Part shown: positions 61,162 to 64,000 of the stretch, piece by piece | Position numbering within the stretch: the first letter of the stretch is position 1 | How the letters are laid out: every line of letters starts with the position of its first letter | The notes under the pieces: generated by a model | What the model was told of the DNA's origin: nothing | Seen by the model: only the letters and a program-made list of their open reading frames with translations | Databases searched by the model: none | Translations under genes and position numbers: made by a program | Source of the DNA: Bradyrhizobium sp. KBS0727 | Lineage (GTDB): Bacteria > Pseudomonadota > Alphaproteobacteria > Rhizobiales > Xanthobacteraceae | Assembly (NCBI RefSeq): GCF_005937885.2 | Contig: NZ_CP042176.1 | Location: forward strand, 5,327,501-5,391,500 | DNA: 64,000 nt | Direction of reading: 5' to 3'

Positions 61162-61782
61162 TCATGTCTTCGGGTGAAGCAAGCCAAGCCGTTCTGCGAT
61201 GGAAACCAGTTCGGCGAGGGAATTCACCTGCATTTTCTCCATCACTTCGTGACGATGGGCTTTCACGGTGCGCTCGGCGGTTCCCAATTCAAGCGCGACC
61301 TGCTTGTTGATCTTGCCGCGGACGATCAAGTTGAAAACCTGGTGCTCGCGCGGTGTCAGGGTCGCCAACCGGTTGCGAAATGCCTCGAGCTCGTTCCGTT
61401 GACTAAAGGCCGGGGCGAAGCGCGCCACGGCACGCTCGATCGCCTCGATCAGTTGCGTCGACGAAGCCGGCTTTGTGAGAAAATCCTCTGCGCCCGCCTT
61501 GATGGCCCGAACCGTCGCTGGCGTGTCCGAATATCCGGTGACGAAGATAATGGGCAGGATCGAGCCACGTTCGGCAAGGCGGCCTTGCAGTTCCAGGCCG
61601 GTCAGCCCCGGCATCTGCACGTCGAGCAGGATACAACCGGGCGTCTCGTTATCCGGCAAACGATCGAGCAATTGCTGGGCCGATGAATAGGTTTCGACCT
61701 CATAGCCCGCAAGCTTCAGGTGGCGCTCGATCGCCGTTCGGAACGAAGCATCGTCATCTATGACATGGATCAGGCCAGGCAA
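61162..61782 (-). CDS. Second FixJ-like LuxR-type response regulator
   Basis: I start at a TTG at 61782, preceded by GGGAG at 6 bp; this gives 206 residues, the normal FixJ length, and removes a meaningless 95-residue extension. Receiver: IDDDASF, D54 (ILLDVQMPG), K near 103 (LTKPAS). HTH: LTPREHQVFNLIVRGKINKQ then ERTVKAHRHEVMEKMQ. It resembles FixJ and NodW-type regulators. It is divergent from the second FixK-like gene, from which a 345-bp region separates it, mirroring the fixJ-fixK2 pair. Confidence 0.88.
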   Translation of the reverse strand: MPGLIHVIDDDASFRTAIERHLKLAGYEVETYSSAQQLLDRLPDNETPGCILLDVQMPGLTGLELQGRLAERGSILPIIFVTGYSDTPATVRAIKAGAEDFLTKPASSTQLIEAIERAVARFAPAFSQRNELEAFRNRLATLTPREHQVFNLIVRGKINKQVALELGTAERTVKAHRHEVMEKMQVNSLAELVSIAERLGLLHPKT

Positions 61783-62127
61783 TTGTCGCTCCCAACCGTC
61801 AAGTGAGAAAGAGAGATCTACCGCGCAAATCGCAGTCAGGTACGCGCGGAATCCCGAGCGATTGTACCGATCGTCCAAACCACGGCTATTCGCATAAGAT
61901 TTAGCCGTTTCACAACGGCCGTCTGCATCGTACGGAACCCCTGTCCGTTGGTACAATGCACCATGGGACAATAGCCTGATACCCAATCTTAGGCGAAGAT
62001 TAATTAGGAGCAAGATTGCGGGACGGGCGGCGGCAATTCCGCAAAGTGATATCTCCAAGGGCTGCAAAACGACCTTTCAAAACGACCTTTAAAGAGTCGT
62101 CTTCGGTAGCCGGTTTAGGAGTTGACC
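61783..62127. other. Divergent region between the second FixJ-like and FixK-like genes
   Basis: No gene. It contains the 13-bp tandem repeat at 62065-62090, 38 bp before the FixK-like ATG, and no TTGA-N6-TCAA box. Confidence 0.5.
62065..62090 (+). repeat. Perfect tandem 13-bp repeat upstream of the FixK-like gene
   Basis: CAAAACGACCTTT occurs twice head to tail (62065-62077 and 62078-62090). The spacing is a little more than one helical turn, which would suit a pair of regulator-binding sites, or it may be a simple duplication. Confidence 0.7.
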
Positions 62128-62811
62128 ATGTTCGTCCGCGTCACGACCGACCCGGCTCCTCGCTCTACCTCCCTCGGCGATCTGGGAATCGAAAGTAATT
62201 CAAATACAAAGGTCAGTTTAAACGAATTCACCTATAGAAAGGGGAGCGAAATCTACGGCGAAAAGGAGCCGGCAGATTACGTCTATCAGGTCAAGAGCGG
62301 AGCGGTCCGAAGCTACAAGCTGCTTTCGGATGGCCGGCGCCAGATCGGCGCATTTCACCTCATCGGCGACATCTTCGGGCTGGAAAACGGGGCCGAACAT
62401 CGGTTTACGGCGGAGGCGATCGTCAACACAACGGTGCGTCTGATCAAACGGCGCAGCCTTGAGATCGCGGCCGAGAGCGATGCCATGGTTTCACGAAACC
62501 TGCTCAGCATGACGACGGTCAACCTGCAGCACGCCGAAAACCATATGCTGCTGCTGGGCCGGAAAACTTCGTTGGAGCGGGTCGCCGCCTTCCTGATCGA
62601 GATGGACCGGCGACTTACGGCGGCCGGCGTCATGCCACTGCCGATGTCCAGGCGCGACATCGCCGATTATCTTGGCCTCACACTGGAAACCGTGTCCCGC
62701 GCACTGTCGCGACTGCATGAACTCGATATCATCGGCTTCATCGGCAGCAATCAGCGCCAAATCATGCTTCTGGATCGTCGACAACTCGCAGGCATTGATC
62801 TGAGGGAGTGA
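62128..62811 (+). CDS. Second FixK-like Crp/Fnr activator without cysteines
   Basis: From the ATG at 62128 (AGGAG six bases upstream) 227 residues. It aligns with FixK2 throughout (YRKGSEIYGEKEPADYVYQV, DGRRQIGAFHLIGDIFGLEN, NHMLLLGRKT), with HTH LPMSRRDIADYLGLTLETVSR. S174 takes the place of the FixK2 redox cysteine, and the whole protein has no cysteine, so neither thiol oxidation nor an Fe-S cluster can control it. The same recognition helix implies the same TTGA-N6-TCAA target. The last 50 bp overlap the end of the convergent channel gene. Confidence 0.93.
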   Translation: MFVRVTTDPAPRSTSLGDLGIESNSNTKVSLNEFTYRKGSEIYGEKEPADYVYQVKSGAVRSYKLLSDGRRQIGAFHLIGDIFGLENGAEHRFTAEAIVNTTVRLIKRRSLEIAAESDAMVSRNLLSMTTVNLQHAENHMLLLGRKTSLERVAAFLIEMDRRLTAAGVMPLPMSRRDIADYLGLTLETVSRALSRLHELDIIGFIGSNQRQIMLLDRRQLAGIDLRE

Positions 62812-63232
62812 TCCGCGCAGGAAGCTCGATCGTCTTGCGCAGCACTTCGAACAAGACGGCGGTTGACCAGCCGAACATCAATATGCCGTTCATTGCAGTC
62901 ATCGGCCCGGTCAGCCGCCATGCCTGCACCGGCGTGATGTCTCCGTAACCGAGCGTCGTGTAGTTGACGAAGGCAAAATAGAGCAGATCACTGTCCGCGG
63001 GAGCCACGCCGACGGTTGCATAGGCCAGCGCCCAGACGAAAACCTCCAGCGTGTGCGCCATCATCAGGACCGTCGCGGTCCCAACCATCACGATCATCAG
63101 GCGCAATCCCGGTCGCACGGCGTTCCGCGATCCCGCGGAGCGGGCGATACCGACCGCTCCGACGGTCACCAGCGCGTGAACCATGATGTTAACTATGCTG
63201 ACAATACAGCCGATCAGGAATTGAAGCGCCAT
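62762..63232 (-). CDS. Two-TM potassium channel family protein
   Basis: A 156-residue membrane protein with an N-terminal helix (about 5-30), a second (about 42-65), a pore helix and the K+ filter TTLGYGD at residues 92-98, and a last helix (about 108-130). It resembles Ion_trans_2 proteins. There is no RCK or cyclic-nucleotide domain. Its 3' end overlaps the FixK-like gene by 50 bp on the opposite strand, which could allow antisense interference. Confidence 0.85.
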   Translation of the reverse strand: MALQFLIGCIVSIVNIMVHALVTVGAVGIARSAGSRNAVRPGLRLMIVMVGTATVLMMAHTLEVFVWALAYATVGVAPADSDLLYFAFVNYTTLGYGDITPVQAWRLTGPMTAMNGILMFGWSTAVLFEVLRKTIELPARITPSDQCLRVVDDPEA

Positions 63233-63429
63233 CCGCCCCCCCTCTTGATGGACAGGGCCGGCTGGGAAGCCTTGCTGGCCTCATGGCGACCGTGCGACCC
63301 GACATCAACTCTTCAGGAAATCTTTGCGTCTCCTTCGGATTAGATTCTCGACGGGCATCGGGCCGGCTATGGGCGGACAAGCTCACAAGCATCGGCATCA
63401 CCACCCTCGCCGCGGAACGCCAGAATGCC

Positions 63430-63443
63430 TTGATACAGATCAA
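63430..63443. promoter_or_regulatory. FixK/FNR box upstream of the CoA-transferase gene
   Basis: TTGATACAGATCAA, centre 85 bp before the 63522 start. Confidence 0.84.
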
Positions 63444-63521
63444 AGGAGCGCACGAGGCGTTCCATCAACATCATCATCGCGTCTGTGCTTTCACTGACCG
63501 CTTGCGGGCTGGAGATTCAAC

Positions 63522-64000
63522 ATGAAGGCCGTCTCCGTGGAAGAAGCCGTTGCAATGATCCCGGCCGGTGCAAGTATCATGGTCGGCGGATTCATGGGTG
63601 TTGGAACACCAGGACGCTTGCTCGACGAGTTGGTGCGGCAGAAGAAGTCGGGCCTTTTTCTGATCAGCAACGACGCGGCCACGCCTGGAAAGGGCGTCGG
63701 CAAGCTATTCGACGGACAACAAGTGTCGCGCATGATCGGCACCCATATTGGGCTCAATCCAAAGGCGCAGCAGCAGATGCTGGGCAAACAGATCACCGTC
63801 GACCTGATCCCGCAGGGCACCTTTGTCGAACGTATCCGTGCCGGCGGCTGCGGTCTCGGCGGCGTGCTGACGCCGACTGGCGTCGGGACGCTGGTCGAGG
63901 AAGGCAAGCAAAAGATCGACGTGCACGGGAAAACATACCTGCTGGAGACCGCGCTACGCGCGGATTTCGCGCTGGTGCATGCGTTTCTTGCCGACTATGC
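63522..64000 (+). CDS. CoA-transferase alpha subunit (partial, runs off the window)
   Basis: The first 159 residues of a family I CoA-transferase subunit A: VEEAVAMIPAGASIMVGGFM and GTPGRLLDELVRQKKSGLFL, then GGCGLGGVLTPTGVGTLVEE and LLETALRADFALVHAF. These are the AtoD/ScoA/PcaI features. The substrate could be acetoacetate (ketone-body or PHB use), butyrate or 3-oxoadipate; it cannot be decided from this half. The beta subunit is expected just past the window. The FixK box indicates low-oxygen control. Confidence 0.9.
   Translation, partial: MKAVSVEEAVAMIPAGASIMVGGFMGVGTPGRLLDELVRQKKSGLFLISNDAATPGKGVGKLFDGQQVSRMIGTHIGLNPKAQQQMLGKQITVDLIPQGTFVERIRAGGCGLGGVLTPTGVGTLVEEGKQKIDVHGKTYLLETALRADFALVHAFLADY

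Noticed and set aside
1..64000. CRISPR arrays, tRNA or rRNA genes, complete insertion sequences
   Set aside because: None recognised by eye: no regularly spaced repeats, no cloverleaf-like arms with a typical T-loop, and no intact transposase frame. A dedicated scan would be needed for certainty.

Overview
The window reads as the chromosome of an alphaproteobacterium of the Bradyrhizobium / Rhodopseudomonas group (Nitrobacteraceae). The grounds are the high-GC codon use, the fixNOQP-fixGHIS and fixL-fixJ-response regulator-fixK2 arrangement typical of Bradyrhizobium, a FixL whose haem ligand (H200), oxygen-sensing arginine (R220) and phospho-acceptor histidine (H291) fall at the B. japonicum positions, and small secreted proteins characteristic of that family. 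No rRNA, tRNA, CRISPR array or complete insertion sequence was seen.

Region A (1-13.5 kb) is a mixed, partly eroded stretch: the tail and an isolated head of SphA/MetA-type outer-membrane transporter genes, a full AraC regulator and an AraC HTH-only remnant, an LssY_C membrane protein, a DUF4239/bestrophin-like membrane protein, PHA synthase (phaC), an acyl-CoA synthetase, a ribbon-helix-helix protein, a short lipoyl-domain ORF, an ABCB-type exporter and a PLD-family protein. A dispersed motif, CCGATTTTGCATAG, recurs here beside the AraC genes. I see no FixK-type sites in this part.

Region B (13.8-31.5 kb) is the microaerobic core. It holds the minus-strand operon fixNOQP followed by fixGHIS (high-affinity cbb3 oxidase and its assembly factors), hemN with a small membrane protein, an FNR-type regulator carrying four candidate Fe-S cysteines, a monohaem cytochrome c, two CBS-domain proteins, a universal stress protein, and the fixL-fixJ-receiver-fixK2 regulatory cassette. 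A truncated Crp/Fnr gene and a serine-recombinase tail mark a scar at 31.5-32.2 kb.

Region C (32.6-64 kb) is an island of accessory genes, most preceded by a 14-bp FixK/FNR palindrome (TTGA-N6-TCAA). It has glycine-rich secreted proteins, a DUF1269 membrane protein, a fermentative operon pflB-pflA-AspT-type antiporter-focA-fabI (the FabI has a ~97-residue N-terminal extension), a GntP permease, a third CBS protein, a MASE-like histidine kinase, a DUF3300-DUF2950-secreted protein operon, a DUF3302-HlyD pair, a PPK2 kinase, a SulP transporter, an alpha/beta hydrolase, an IalB-like protein, a second FixJ-like/FixK-like pair, a K+-channel protein and the start of a CoA-transferase. About eighteen FixK boxes lie between 21.8 and 63.4 kb, usually 50-105 bp upstream of a start codon.

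The likely logic: FixLJ senses low oxygen and induces fixK2; FixK2 (with a redox cysteine at C182), the Fe-S FNR protein and a cysteine-free FixK paralogue then act on the shared boxes. These would switch on the cbb3 oxidase, anaerobic haem synthesis, formate fermentation, polyphosphate/PHB-linked storage metabolism, CBS energy sensors and a set of uncharacterised envelope proteins.
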